Positions 54,745 through 64,000 of a DNA stretch of 64,000 bases are shown piece by piece. Each line of letters opens with the position of its first letter. Position 1 is the stretch's first letter. The stretch is taken from NCBI RefSeq assembly GCF_000527035.1, contig NZ_AZUK01000001.1, positions 2,058,001-2,122,000 of the forward strand. Direction: 5' to 3'. Origin of the DNA: Tolumonas lignilytica. GTDB lineage: Bacteria > Pseudomonadota > Gammaproteobacteria > Enterobacterales > Aeromonadaceae. Made by a program: the position numbers and the translations under genes. The notes under the pieces were generated by a model, which was given only the letters and a program-made list of their open reading frames with translations, searched no databases and had not been told where the DNA came from.

Positions 54745-57477
54745 ATGACACAGACACCTCCTTTGATTCTGGTTGATGGTTCTTCTTACCTTTACCGGGC
54801 TTTTTTTGCCTCGCAACAGGCCGATTTACGAACCTCGCTGGGTGAACCGACCGGCGCAATTCGCGTCGTCACGAACATGCTACGCAGTTTGCTGAAACAA
54901 TATCCAGATTCAATTGTTGCGGTCGTGTTTGATGCCAAGGGCAAAAGTTTCCGCAATGACCTTTATGCGGAATATAAGGCGCATCGTCCGCCAATGCCGG
55001 ATGACTTACGCAGCCAGATTGAGCCCATTCACCAAATCATTCGGGCCATGGGGCTGCCGTTATTGGTGATTGATGGCGTGGAGGCCGACGATGTGATTGG
55101 CACCTTGGCGCGACAAGCCACCGAGTCGCAGATCAATACGCTGATCAGTACCGGCGATAAAGACATGGCACAGTTGGTTTCTGAACATGTCACCCTGATG
55201 GATACCATGAAAGATCAACTCACCGATCGTCAGGGGGTGATCGATAAATTTGGTGTGCCTCCGGAACTGATCATTGACTATCTGGCCCTGATGGGCGACA
55301 GCTCAGATAATATCCCCGGCATGGCAGGGGTCGGTGAAAAAACGGCAGTGGCTTTGCTGCAAGGGGTAGGGGGCATTGATACCATTGCGGCCCATCCGGA
55401 ACGTATTGCCGAGCTGAGCTTTCGCGGCGCCAAAACCTTTGCGGCCCGCTTCAAAGAACAGGAAGCGATGGTGCGTTTGTCACAACAACTGGCCACCATC
55501 AAAACCGATGTCGAATTGCCCGTATCCCTGACAGAACTGCGCCGCGGTGAATTACAGAAAGAGGCTTTGCTGGCGTTATACCGTCAGTTTGAGTTCAAAA
55601 ATCTGGTTCAGGAACTGGAAAGTGCCGTCGACGTGACGACGAATGTGCCTGAAACGCCCGTTATTGTCGCTGCCTATGAAACTATTCTGATCGAAGAACA
55701 ACTGACGGACTGGATACACAAATTACAGCAAGCCGCACTTTTTGCTTTTGATAGTGAAACTGATTCACTCGACTATATGCAGGCAAAAATTGTAGGGTTG
55801 TCGTTTGCCATTACCCCCGGTGAAGCGGCTTATTTACCATTAGCCCATGATTATCTGGGCGCACCGGAACAGTTGGATCGCGAAGCGACATTACTGCGGC
55901 TAAAACCACTGTTGGAAGATCCGACCTGTTTGAAGGTTGGACAACACCTGAAATTTGACCGGAATGTGTTACGCAATCACGGTATTGAACTGCGCGGTAT
56001 CGCATTCGATACCATGCTGGAATCCTATGTGCTGAATTCGACCGCTTCACGGCACAACATGGATGATCTGGCGAAGAAATATCTCAACTACACCACGCAG
56101 ACATTTGAGGATGTGGCCGGGAAAGGGGTCAAACAACTCACTTTTAATCAGGTCGAACTGGAAAAAGCCGCATTCTATGCAGCGGAAGATGCCGATATCA
56201 CCTTAAGGCTGCATGAAGTGCTCTGGCCACAAGTGAAAAAAGAACCGGCACTGAAATCACTGCTGCTGGAGATGGAACAGCCATTGGCACTGGTGCTGTG
56301 CGATATGGAGAGAACCGGTACACTGATTGATCCATTCCTGCTGCAAAATCAGAGTCAGCAAATTGAAATCCGTTTAGCCGAACTGGAGGCCGAAGCACAT
56401 ACTCTTGCGGGTGGGGCCTTCAACCTCAGTTCGACCAAACAATTGGGCGAAGTTTTGTTTGAGAAACTGCAGTTACCTGTGATCAAGAAAACACCGAAAG
56501 GGGCACCTTCAACGGCGGAAGAGGTGTTGCAGGAACTGGCATACGACTATCCGTTGCCCAAATTGATTCTGGAACACCGCAGTCTTTCCAAGTTGAAATC
56601 GACCTATACCGACAAATTGCCATTAATGATATCGCCGGTTACCGGACGGGTTCATACCTCTTATCATCAGGCTGTTACCGCGACCGGACGTTTGTCTTCC
56701 ACGGATCCTAACTTGCAGAATATACCGGTACGGACGGAAGAAGGCCGTCGGATCCGTCAGGCTTTTGTGGCGGCTGACGGCTTTAAGATCGTGGCGGCTG
56801 ACTATTCTCAGATTGAGCTGCGGATCATGGCGCATCTGTCAGAGGATGCTGGCTTACTGGATGCCTTTGCTCACGGCAAGGATATCCACCGGGCTACGGC
56901 AGCGGAGATCATGGGAGTAGAACCGGAGGCGGTCACCAGTGACCAACGACGCAACGCGAAAGCGATCAACTTCGGTTTGATCTATGGCATGAGTGCTTTT
57001 GGTCTGGCCAAACAGTTAGGCATTCCTCGCGGTGAAGCACAGCGTTATATGGATCGCTATTTCGAGCGTTACCCGGGCGTGCTGACCTACATGGAACGTA
57101 CTCGCCAGCAGGCAGAAAGTGCGGGTTATGTCGAAACCCTGTTTGGTCGTCGCCTCTACTTGCCTGATATTAAAGCGAAAAACATGGGGCTACGGAAAGC
57201 AGCAGAACGTGCTGCGATCAACGCACCGATGCAGGGAACGGCTGCGGATATTATCAAACGAGCGATGATTAAACTGGCCGATTGGATTAAATCCTGTGAT
57301 GCTGACACCATCCGCATGGTGATGCAGGTACACGATGAATTGGTGTTTGAAATCCGCGAAGACAAGTTGGATGCCTATCTGCCCATGATCAGACAATACA
57401 TGGCGGAAGCGGCCAATCTGAAAGTGCCGTTGGATGTAGGAATTGGCGTCGGCGATAACTGGGAGCAGGCCCACTAA
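54745..57477 (+). CDS. polA: DNA polymerase I
   Basis: A 910-residue polymerase with all three domains. The 5'-3' exonuclease (1-300) shows [26 protein letters not shown] and [19 protein letters not shown]. The 3'-5' exonuclease (about 310-500) keeps the catalytic Asp and Glu in [10 protein letters not shown]. The polymerase domain (510-910) has motif [17 protein letters not shown], motif [15 protein letters not shown] and motif [10 protein letters not shown]. Proofreading should be active. It fills gaps in repair and removes Okazaki primers. It is monocistronic and convergent with engB. Confidence 0.97.
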   Translation: MTQTPPLILVDGSSYLYRAFFASQQADLRTSLGEPTGAIRVVTNMLRSLLKQYPDSIVAVVFDAKGKSFRNDLYAEYKAHRPPMPDDLRSQIEPIHQIIRAMGLPLLVIDGVEADDVIGTLARQATESQINTLISTGDKDMAQLVSEHVTLMDTMKDQLTDRQGVIDKFGVPPELIIDYLALMGDSSDNIPGMAGVGEKTAVALLQGVGGIDTIAAHPERIAELSFRGAKTFAARFKEQEAMVRLSQQLATIKTDVELPVSLTELRRGELQKEALLALYRQFEFKNLVQELESAVDVTTNVPETPVIVAAYETILIEEQLTDWIHKLQQAALFAFDSETDSLDYMQAKIVGLSFAITPGEAAYLPLAHDYLGAPEQLDREATLLRLKPLLEDPTCLKVGQHLKFDRNVLRNHGIELRGIAFDTMLESYVLNSTASRHNMDDLAKKYLNYTTQTFEDVAGKGVKQLTFNQVELEKAAFYAAEDADITLRLHEVLWPQVKKEPALKSLLLEMEQPLALVLCDMERTGTLIDPFLLQNQSQQIEIRLAELEAEAHTLAGGAFNLSSTKQLGEVLFEKLQLPVIKKTPKGAPSTAEEVLQELAYDYPLPKLILEHRSLSKLKSTYTDKLPLMISPVTGRVHTSYHQAVTATGRLSSTDPNLQNIPVRTEEGRRIRQAFVAADGFKIVAADYSQIELRIMAHLSEDAGLLDAFAHGKDIHRATAAEIMGVEPEAVTSDQRRNAKAINFGLIYGMSAFGLAKQLGIPRGEAQRYMDRYFERYPGVLTYMERTRQQAESAGYVETLFGRRLYLPDIKAKNMGLRKAAERAAINAPMQGTAADIIKRAMIKLADWIKSCDADTIRMVMQVHDELVFEIREDKLDAYLPMIRQYMAEAANLKVPLDVGIGVGDNWEQAH

Positions 57478-57484
57478 CCCCGAA

Positions 57485-57516
57485 AGAAAAACGCCGATGG
57501 CTTTCGCTATCGGCGT
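57485..57516 (-). terminator. Terminator of engB (minus strand), shared gap with polA
   Basis: ACGCCGAT / ATCGGCGT, an 8-bp stem with extra inner pairs; on the minus strand it is followed by TTTTTCTTTC. It fills the 43-bp gap between convergent polA and engB. Confidence 0.88.
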
Positions 57517-57520
57517 CAGA

Positions 57521-58159
57521 TTATTCCTCTTCAGGTAAATCTTCTGGAGTATCTTCTGTCTGATACCACTTTGAAAGAATACGGGTGACCTCTTCCACGC
57601 CAGTTCCTTTCAACGATGAGAAGGCTTCAACCAGCACATTATCACCGAATACCTGAGTCGCTTTACGTACCTGCAGGACGACGTTTTTCCGCGGCCCCGG
57701 GTTCAGTTTATCTGCTTTCGTCAGCAAGACCAGGATCTTAAGATCGCTGTTGGAAGCCCATTCCAGCATTTGTAAATCCAGATCTTTGAGCGGATGACGG
57801 ATATCCATCAGCAGCACCAGGGCTTTCAATGATTCGCGGCGTTGCAGATACTCCGACAGTGATGCCTGCCATTTCAACTTCATATCCAGCGGAACTTGCG
57901 CATAGCCATAACCAGGGAGGTCGACCAGCCGCTTACCCGGCTCGAGCTCGAACAGGTTGATTAACTGGGTACGTCCCGGTGTTTTACTGGTACGGGCTAA
58001 TTGTCGATGTTGCGTAAGAGCATTCAGTGCAGATGATTTACCTGCGTTGGAACGACCGGCAAACGCGATCTCAATGCCACCGTCATTGGGTAGATGACGA
58101 ATGTCTGGTGCACTGGTAACAAAATGCACCTTACGAAAATTCAGCAGCGGTGTGTCCAA
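57521..58159 (-). CDS. engB: Ribosome-biogenesis GTPase EngB (YihA/YsxC)
   Basis: A 212-residue GTPase with G1 GRSNAGKSS near residue 35, G2 TPGRTQ, G3 [12 protein letters not shown]4 LTKADK near 147 and G5 SSLKGTG near 178. This is the EngB/YihA family needed for 50S ribosomal subunit assembly. The acidic C-terminal tail ([11 protein letters not shown]) is longer than needed for the fold. It neighbours polA as in E. coli, but no Spot 42 gene lies between them here. Confidence 0.95.
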   Translation of the reverse strand: MDTPLLNFRKVHFVTSAPDIRHLPNDGGIEIAFAGRSNAGKSSALNALTQHRQLARTSKTPGRTQLINLFELEPGKRLVDLPGYGYAQVPLDMKLKWQASLSEYLQRRESLKALVLLMDIRHPLKDLDLQMLEWASNSDLKILVLLTKADKLNPGPRKNVVLQVRKATQVFGDNVLVEAFSSLKGTGVEEVTRILSKWYQTEDTPEDLPEEE

Positions 58160-58175
58160 AGTCGCAGTCCTGACT

Positions 58176-58221
58176 AAAAAATGATTTAAGGGCTATGTTA
58201 TCACAGACTACAGCATAGCCC
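58176..58221 (-). terminator. Terminator of the DUF3334 gene (minus strand)
   Basis: GGGCTATG / CATAGCCC, a perfect 8-bp stem with a 16-base loop; on the minus strand it is followed by TTAAATCATTTTTT. The long loop and delayed U-run make it moderate. Confidence 0.5.
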
Positions 58222-58250
58222 CAATGATAGGAGGAGTGCGAAATGAAGAG

Positions 58251-58937
58251 TTATAAACCCAGTGAGGCTAACAGATCATCGGAATCACTGTTGGCATTGG
58301 TATAGGTGTCTTTACTCTCAATCGTGTCTTGCTTTGAGGCTTCAGCGGCCAAAATGGCATCCGGATCCAGTTCTTGGTCAGTCTCAAAATCATGTAACTG
58401 GAGAAATTCAGTCTTATCAATCGCCAGCTCCAGATAGAAGATATTGTTTTTGCCGGTATAAAACGACACTCGGCGTGCCTGCGGGCGATCCAGATTCGTA
58501 TCGATAGACAGCAGAACCTGTTTATTGATGGTCAGCATTTTCGGCTGACTTTGGGTGATGTGGGTTTTTAATTCATGGCTCACTTTGCCGGTAAAGTCAC
58601 CCAGGATCTGGTTCATCAATTCACCCATGACGTTCCCGACTTCATCCGAGGTATGTTGGGTTGCCAACTCCTCTTTTGGGATACCCATTTGCATCAAATA
58701 GCTCTGATAGACTTCCAGTGCTGCATCGGCGGTAAAGTTGATCACGACTAACCCGGAAAAAGCACCATCAAATAACACAAAACAGCCAATATCTGGTTTC
58801 AAGCTGGTCTTACTGATCCGTTGGATCATCGGTGAATAATCTATGGGGGTTTGTGCGGCGGTGGAGAGCACGTTTTTTACTGAATTACATAGCTTGATCA
58901 GAATGTCTTCGGTGGTGATGGGTTTATTCTTTTTCAT
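58251..58937 (-). CDS. DUF3334 family protein (CheX/CheC-like fold)
   Basis: A 228-residue cytoplasmic protein. PDIGCFVLFDGAFSGLVVINF, HTSDEVGNVMGELMNQILGDFTG and a final acidic tail are characteristic of the DUF3334 proteins found in Vibrio, Shewanella and Aeromonas. The E-x2-N-x3-G-E-x2-N pattern in VGNVMGELMNQ recalls CheC/CheX phosphatases, where Glu and Asn act on CheY-P. No chemotaxis gene lies beside it, so that link rests on the motif alone. Confidence 0.75.
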   Translation of the reverse strand: MKKNKPITTEDILIKLCNSVKNVLSTAAQTPIDYSPMIQRISKTSLKPDIGCFVLFDGAFSGLVVINFTADAALEVYQSYLMQMGIPKEELATQHTSDEVGNVMGELMNQILGDFTGKVSHELKTHITQSQPKMLTINKQVLLSIDTNLDRPQARRVSFYTGKNNIFYLELAIDKTEFLQLHDFETDQELDPDAILAAEASKQDTIESKDTYTNANSDSDDLLASLGL

Positions 58938-59071
58938 CGTAATGCCCTGTTTACAGCGAATTGACTATCAGAAATCGGAATGATACCGCTTACTTTATTC
59001 ACAATCCTGCACTTTGCCTGCAGGATGTGATGCTGTCCAGTTGGGAATGAAATTGATGTGGAATAAATCCA

Positions 59072-59317
59072 TTACTGCTGTGTTTTTTTCACTTCTTGAA
59101 TCTTACGCATCACGGCCAGCAATAACATAACCTGATAAGGCGTCATCATAAAGAAACCGACCATCATGAGTAACAACTCATAGTAAGGATAGTGCCAGGC
59201 TGCAGGCCACAGATGTAACCAGCCGAAATATTCCATTCCTCCCCACATGACCAGCAAAATACCCGCCATATCCAGTAACAGCCAAGGAAGAGGCACCAGT
59301 AATTTATTTTTATTCAT
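59072..59317 (-). CDS. Small inner-membrane protein of unknown function
   Basis: An 81-residue protein with two membrane segments (WLLLDMAGILLVMWGGM near residues 13-28 and LLLMMVGFFMMTPYQVMLLLAV near 46-67) and a short basic C-terminus (MRKIQEVKKTQQ). The layout (helix, aromatic loop, helix, charged tail) recalls DUF1418/YbjC-like proteins, but the match is weak. The ATG at 59317 is preferred to 59338. Confidence 0.55.
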   Translation of the reverse strand: MNKNKLLVPLPWLLLDMAGILLVMWGGMEYFGWLHLWPAAWHYPYYELLLMMVGFFMMTPYQVMLLLAVMRKIQEVKKTQQ

Positions 59318-59436
59318 CAGACAACCCCAAGAAGACATTATTGAGTCTCAGTATTCATTTGACCAATCATTATGAATTCTATACATTCGCGTCGGCTTTT
59401 TTTCTGAGCCTGGATAAATTAACTGGAAATATATCA

Positions 59437-59844
59437 ATGAAAAAAATTATTTTTGCGGGATCATTACTGGTCATGACAGGTGTAGTGCATGCGGGATTGC
59501 TGGATGCCGTCACGGATACGGCTACGGCGATCACCTCAGCGAAGAGCTCAGGCGTGTCTGCTGATCAAGCGGTAACGGCATTACTGAAAACGAAATTTCA
59601 GGAAAATGTCACGACCAAAGCACAAGTGAAGGCGAGCCTGGGCGAACCGAAAGCAACCGTGAAGGAAAATTCGCTGGATGTCTGGACATACGACATGGAC
59701 AGCGTTAACAAAAAATTGAGCACGATTACCGGGGTTGCTAAAGCATTTGGACAGAACACGTCCAACGCTGAAAAAGTGGTTGAACTGAGATTCGATGGTG
59801 ATGTCATGAAAAGCTATGCCGTGGTCGATGCTACGGCGGGTTAA
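59437..59844 (+). CDS. SmpA/BamE-fold periplasmic protein
   Basis: A 135-residue protein with a signal peptide ending VHA at residue 18. The segment TKAQVKASLGEPKATVKENSLDVWTYDMDS followed by VVELRFDGDVMKSYAVV has the SmpA/OmlA/BamE-like pattern: a helix, a Gly-x-Pro turn, then antiparallel strands with an aromatic Trp-x-Tyr. It lacks a lipobox Cys, so it is not BamE itself. Function unknown. The start at 59437 gives a clean signal peptide; the in-frame codon at 59341 does not. Confidence 0.75.
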   Translation: MKKIIFAGSLLVMTGVVHAGLLDAVTDTATAITSAKSSGVSADQAVTALLKTKFQENVTTKAQVKASLGEPKATVKENSLDVWTYDMDSVNKKLSTITGVAKAFGQNTSNAEKVVELRFDGDVMKSYAVVDATAG

Positions 59845-59862
59845 GCTCCTTCCTTAAGTTAT

Positions 59863-59890
59863 AAGGCGAGCTGTTCGGGCTCGCTTTTTT
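59863..59890 (+). terminator. Rho-independent terminator after the BamE-fold gene
   Basis: GCGAGC / GCTCGC with flanking A-T and G-T pairs (AAG...CTT extension), loop TGTTCGG, followed by TTTTTTA. Confidence 0.88.
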
Positions 59891-59920
59891 ATTGCAGCCT
59901 TGGCCTGTGCCGGATGCCAT

Positions 59921-62032
59921 TTACGCATGAGGTGTCACCACGAAATGCAGAAAATCAAGCAGCCGCATTGGTTTGGCAAATAAAAAGCCTTGTACATAAT
60001 CACACTCAATCTGACGTAGTAAGTCATGCTGTGGTGCAGTCTCAACTCCTTGGGCCATGACTTGTATACCCAGCTTGTGAGCCATGGAGATGATGGCTTC
60101 TATGATGGTCAGATCTCGGGGGTTCTCAGCTAATTCACTGATAAATGAGCGATCAATTTTCAAATAATCAACATCAAATTTTTTAAGATAAGACATGGCA
60201 GAATAGCTGCTGCCAAAATTATCAATACTGAGAGACACACCGCCTTCACGAAACAAGAGCAGACGTTGAATGACATCGGGCCGATCATCAAGTAATAAAT
60301 CCTCGGGAACTTCCAGAATCAATGACTGTGTCGAGACTCCCATCTGCTTCAGATGATCAAGCCAATAACTATCCGTATCCGTCATAAATTGTTTTGCTGA
60401 AATGTTGATACTAATCTGTAGCGCGTTGTGATCTGTTGCGTCTTCCTCAATGGGCTGAGGTTGTTGTGCTTGCCAAAGGCTTATTGCACTGATGACCTGT
60501 TCAAACACCCAGTTATTGATTTCACCGATCAAACCGATTTCTTCTGCGATGGGGATAAATTCGATCGGGCCGATCACACCCAGGTGCGGGTGATTCCAGC
60601 GGATCAAGGCTTCAGCCTTGAGGATGTGGCCCGTGGGGATATCAAGAATGGGTTGATAATACATTTCAAACTGGTTTTCGAGTATGGCTTGCCGTAATGC
60701 GCTGCTTATTTCAAGACGACGAAGCGTCTGTGCCTGCATGGCACTGGCAAAGAGGCAAAAGCGACTGCGACCGAGAGATTTGGCTGCATACATGGCCTGG
60801 TCGGCATAACGGATCAAGGTTTCCATTTCTGAGCTATCATCGGGATAACAGGCAATACCGATGCTCGCAGAGATGTGTGCTTGCTGGCCGTTCAGGTCAT
60901 AAGGCATGGTTAATGAGCTGATAATTCTTTTGGCAACCAGTTCCGACATGGCGGTATCTGAGATGTCAGGCAGTATTACAATAAATTCATCGCCGCCTTG
61001 TCGCGCAACGGTATCTGAAATTCGCAGCACGGTCCGGATACGTTGAGCGGCCTGGATCAGTAGCTTATCGCCTTCATTGTGTCCCAGCGTATCGTTGATC
61101 TCTTTGAAACGATCAAGATCAATAAACAATACCGCTAATTGATGATTGTTGCGGTGAGCTCGTTTTAACTCCTCGTTTAACCGATCTTGCAAAAGGCGAC
61201 GGTTGGGCAAACCGGTTAAGGCATCATAGTTAGCGTCATGCCAGATGGTTTCCTCCATCTGTTTACGCTCGCTGATGTCGAGGATCACGCCCACCAGCCC
61301 GCCAAGATTGCCATCACTTTTATTGAAGGTTGCTTTATAAAAAACCACATTATGTCTGCTGCCGTCAGCGTAGGTTACAGAGGCTTCATAGTTTTGTGTG
61401 CCGGGATGCTCAAGCAGTGTTTTATCGGCGGCAAAATAGATATCGGCCAAGTCTTTAGGCGATATATCGTAAACGGTACGCCCAGTCAGATAATGTCGGT
61501 CATAGCCAATATAATGTTCAAAAGCGGCGTTACAACCGAGGTAACGGCCCTGTTCATCTTTGTAAAAAACCGGATTTGGAATGGTTTCTACAAGTTTTTC
61601 AATGAAATGCAGTTGATCCAGCACCTTCCGTTCCGCATTTTTTCGTTCTGAAATATCATGCAAAATACCAATAATGGCGGGTTGCCCCGCAAACTGGGTT
61701 ACGAAGCCATACACCTCAATTTCAAACATATAGCCATTTTTACGGACTGCACGAAAAACGTAGCTGCTGGAACTGATCTCGCCGCGTAAACGGCGATCTA
61801 TTTCACGTTGTACTATGGGTTGGTCTGCTGGCATCGCTACATCAAGAGGGCCTTTACTGGTGCATAATTCGTCTTGGGTGTAGCCCAGCATGTCGGCGAA
61901 CCGCTGATTCACAAAAATAAAATGCTCACGCTGGATCAGATAAACACCAAATAAAGGGTTGTTCAATAGCCCTAGCAATAACACATCTGATTCATTCAGT
62001 AGATCTGTGACGATGGATTTCATCTTGCTCAT
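59921..62032 (-). CDS. PAS-PAS-GGDEF-EAL cyclic-di-GMP signalling protein
   Basis: About 703 residues without membrane segments: two PAS domains (about 15-135 and 145-265, each ending in an ERK motif, DISERKNAERK and DISERKQMEE), a GGDEF domain (270-430) with an intact active site RQGGDEFIVILP, and an EAL domain (445-700) with KAEALIRW. In the EAL loop-6 motif the usual DDFG reads DNFG (SIDNFGSSYSAM), so phosphodiesterase activity may be reduced. It would sense a ligand or redox state through PAS and adjust c-di-GMP. The start is chosen at the ATG 62032; 62041 (GTG) and 62023 are alternatives. Confidence 0.9.
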   Translation of the reverse strand: MSKMKSIVTDLLNESDVLLLGLLNNPLFGVYLIQREHFIFVNQRFADMLGYTQDELCTSKGPLDVAMPADQPIVQREIDRRLRGEISSSSYVFRAVRKNGYMFEIEVYGFVTQFAGQPAIIGILHDISERKNAERKVLDQLHFIEKLVETIPNPVFYKDEQGRYLGCNAAFEHYIGYDRHYLTGRTVYDISPKDLADIYFAADKTLLEHPGTQNYEASVTYADGSRHNVVFYKATFNKSDGNLGGLVGVILDISERKQMEETIWHDANYDALTGLPNRRLLQDRLNEELKRAHRNNHQLAVLFIDLDRFKEINDTLGHNEGDKLLIQAAQRIRTVLRISDTVARQGGDEFIVILPDISDTAMSELVAKRIISSLTMPYDLNGQQAHISASIGIACYPDDSSEMETLIRYADQAMYAAKSLGRSRFCLFASAMQAQTLRRLEISSALRQAILENQFEMYYQPILDIPTGHILKAEALIRWNHPHLGVIGPIEFIPIAEEIGLIGEINNWVFEQVISAISLWQAQQPQPIEEDATDHNALQISINISAKQFMTDTDSYWLDHLKQMGVSTQSLILEVPEDLLLDDRPDVIQRLLLFREGGVSLSIDNFGSSYSAMSYLKKFDVDYLKIDRSFISELAENPRDLTIIEAIISMAHKLGIQVMAQGVETAPQHDLLRQIECDYVQGFLFAKPMRLLDFLHFVVTPHA

Positions 62033-62170
62033 ATATGCCACTGATTACGTAAGAAGTGAATTTAAGTAAACCGTACACGTATTTATTAGCCTTTCAGCAT
62101 TATTATAGTGTGTCTGCAATCAGCTGTTTTTTCCCCATGCTCTTTCCTGTTCTTATCTTGTGTTTTTTGA

Positions 62171-64000
62171 TTATTTTTCGCACAGGGTGGTCGGCAGTAA
62201 CGTGTCTGCCAGAGATGGTGAGTGAGCGGGCGATGCTGCTCCACCAGAATTAATGCGGATGCTAGGCCCTTGCAGTTGAATGCTGTTGCTGTTAATCAGT
62301 AAGGTGCTGCCTCCGGCATCAAAACTCATCGCTGAACCCGCTTCAAGAATCATCATTTGCCCTGCTTTGACATGCAGTTCCTGATCAATTCTCGTCAGCC
62401 ATTTATGGTCGATATGCAGGTGTTTGTTCTGCATAACATGCAGCTCCTGATTGCCAGTGATTTCAAACAGCCGGTTTTTATCGACCGTCAGATGTTCTGC
62501 ACCGGCAATTTGGCGTTTATCCTCACTACCAATCCACAGATGTTCATGACCACCGATATCAGTGCGGCTGTTACGTTTGACTTTGCGATACCAGTTACGC
62601 TGCGCGTGCAGCACAATTTGCTCTTTCCCTTTTTTATCCTCAAAACGAAGCTCATTGAAACCATCACCCCCAGGGCTGGAGCGCGAACGGAAACCACTTT
62701 GAGAATGGTTCGCCGGATATGACACCGGAGACGTGTTGGCGACGTTGTAAACACAACCGATCACCTGTGGACGGTCAATATCCTGCTCCTGGAAAGCGAC
62801 AATGACTTCCTGCCCAACCCGGGGCAGAAAATATTGGCCATAAGAAGCACCGGCCCAGCCTTGTGCCACACGCAACCAGCAACTGCTTTTTTCATCATCG
62901 GTGTCGGCTCTGTCCCAGTGAAATTGGACTTTGATACGGCCATATTCATCGGTATAGATTTCTTGCTGTTCCGGACCTGTCACCAGTGCTGTTTGAAAAC
63001 CAATGACCGAGGGTTTGTCATGTGTTCGAGGGAGAAAAAAAGGGACATCTCTATGATGTAACACCAACTGATTTTGATAGTGACTGTGGCCGTTTGCTAA
63101 CTCCTGCAAGACTTGTGGTTGCTCACCGCTATGCCAGATACTCACCACCAGCCAGTCGGTGTTTAAGTCTGCCAGCGGATGCCCGCTTACAGGTAAGAAA
63201 TCGCCAGGACAGACACTACGGATGTTGCCCGATGCATAGGTACGCTGACGTTCATGTTGTTGCTGATCCAGAAACAGGGTAGCACGCGAGCTTGCTTGCT
63301 GTTGCGAGCCCTGTTGGGTGGCATATTCATACCACTCCGATAAGCAAGGTCGGGTTTGTGCGGTCAGACTGAATGTGGGGCGGGTAAAATCATATTCTCT
63401 GATTTCTACCCCATCAGTTGTTGTCTGAAATTGCCAATCCAGTTGATGGAGTACCGGCTTGTCCGGATTCAGCCCGGTGTCTGGCTGATAACTAACCGGA
63501 TCGGTTTTAGGGCAATTTTCTTTGCCATCCACAAAGACCATGATGTGCTGGGTGGCCGAATGTTCAAAATAATAGAAGAAGCCATGAAACTCACACAGAC
63601 GCTGAATAAAATGCATGTCGGTTTCATTGTATTGCACACAGTAGCTTAACGGAGAAAAGGGTTTATTGAGTTGGAAACGGATAGCGTCAGGATTCAATCC
63701 TGAGGTCTGCCAGACTGCCCGGATAATATCGATGACAGATTGCGTTTGAAAAATACGCTGGTTGGTTCGATATTCCAGCAGTTGTGTTTGTGGTCCGAGA
63801 TGAAACCGGTAGTGTTGATAACGATCGTCCTGTTTGAGATGAGCTGCCCCTAACACCACACCATGGATATAGCGTGGCCCTGCCGGGCTTTGGAGTGTCA
63901 AACAGGCGGTCTGGTGCTGTAAGGCATTGATATCGAGTGATTCTGAATCACTGACGATGTCAATTTCAAATTGATAATTAGAGCCGAGTGCTTCATGACC
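62171..64000 (-). CDS. vgrG: Type VI secretion spike protein VgrG/TssI (5' end outside window)
   Basis: The frame is open to the window edge, so the N-terminus is missing; 609 residues are visible. The order is the gp27-like part (start GHEALGSNYQFEIDIVS, later FHGFFYYFEH), the OB-fold gp5 part with YGRIKVQFHWDR and CWLRVAQGWAGASYGQYFLPRVGQEV, and the needle of DUF2345-like repeats (HLTVDKNRLFEITGNQELHV, LHIDHKWL). The C-terminus is a short tail (PSLADTLLPTTLCEK) without an added effector domain. Any effector gene must lie elsewhere; the next gene downstream is the GGDEF-EAL protein. Confidence 0.93.
   Translation of the reverse strand, partial: GHEALGSNYQFEIDIVSDSESLDINALQHQTACLTLQSPAGPRYIHGVVLGAAHLKQDDRYQHYRFHLGPQTQLLEYRTNQRIFQTQSVIDIIRAVWQTSGLNPDAIRFQLNKPFSPLSYCVQYNETDMHFIQRLCEFHGFFYYFEHSATQHIMVFVDGKENCPKTDPVSYQPDTGLNPDKPVLHQLDWQFQTTTDGVEIREYDFTRPTFSLTAQTRPCLSEWYEYATQQGSQQQASSRATLFLDQQQHERQRTYASGNIRSVCPGDFLPVSGHPLADLNTDWLVVSIWHSGEQPQVLQELANGHSHYQNQLVLHHRDVPFFLPRTHDKPSVIGFQTALVTGPEQQEIYTDEYGRIKVQFHWDRADTDDEKSSCWLRVAQGWAGASYGQYFLPRVGQEVIVAFQEQDIDRPQVIGCVYNVANTSPVSYPANHSQSGFRSRSSPGGDGFNELRFEDKKGKEQIVLHAQRNWYRKVKRNSRTDIGGHEHLWIGSEDKRQIAGAEHLTVDKNRLFEITGNQELHVMQNKHLHIDHKWLTRIDQELHVKAGQMMILEAGSAMSFDAGGSTLLINSNSIQLQGPSIRINSGGAASPAHSPSLADTLLPTTLCEK

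Overview
The window looks like chromosome of a facultatively anaerobic gammaproteobacterium, most likely an Aeromonadales member such as Tolumonas or Aeromonas. That placement is an inference from protein resemblance and gene order (ubiE-ubiJ-ubiB-hemB, yhhQ, polA next to engB, galETKM with GalR, a DUF3334 protein). No rRNA, tRNA, insertion sequence, prophage or CRISPR array was seen. Almost all of it is coding, with clear terminators and several regulatory RNAs or operators.

Layout. 1-3.5 kb: tail of an unidentified acidic protein, a PspA/IM30 coiled-coil protein, and an exported C45-type hydrolase carrying an M1-peptidase-like C-terminal region. 3.6-13.5 kb: a guanidine assimilation operon, with a sigma-54-type promoter and a guanidine-I (ykkC) riboswitch ahead of an ABC importer, the two DUF1989 carboxyguanidine deiminase subunits, a urea/guanidine carboxylase and allophanate hydrolase. 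13.7-21.5 kb: envelope and housekeeping genes (M23 endopeptidase, DUF423 protein, orphan ParS/Xre-type antitoxin domain, PAP2 phosphatase divergent from a PmrAB/QseBC-like two-component system with a PmrA-type box between them, an AtaL-like protein, a DODA-type dioxygenase, ugd).

22-46 kb is a large galactan/galactose utilisation region. It has a maltoporin-type outer-membrane channel, a MalM-like lipoprotein, four GH53 endo-beta-1,4-galactanases, a small secreted protein, a chemoreceptor, a MalK-type ATPase divergent from a binding protein and two permeases, a GH42 beta-galactosidase, a stand-alone PTS EIIB domain, galR and galETKM. The proposed flow is: secreted galactanases cut galactan, oligosaccharides cross the porin, the ABC system imports them, GH42 releases galactose in the cytoplasm, and GalMKTE feeds it into glycolysis, with pyruvate kinase next door. 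Sequences matching the GalR operator lie before the porin, the ATPase, galR itself and galE. The galE promoter reproduces the E. coli operator/CRP spacing.

46-64 kb: pyruvate kinase, an L,D-transpeptidase-like protein, an EF-hand protein, the ubiE-ubiJ-ubiB-hemB operon, and an 800-bp gene-poor stretch holding a perfect (CTAA)23 microsatellite, a minus-strand terminator and a preQ1-I-type riboswitch in front of yhhQ. Then come polA with two perfect DnaA boxes upstream, engB, a DUF3334/CheX-like protein, two small envelope proteins, a PAS-PAS-GGDEF-EAL protein and a VgrG cut by the window edge. The main points to follow up are the double-controlled guanidine operon, the GalR/CRP-linked galactan region with an additional perfect palindrome at the porin promoter, and the unexplained (CTAA)23 region.
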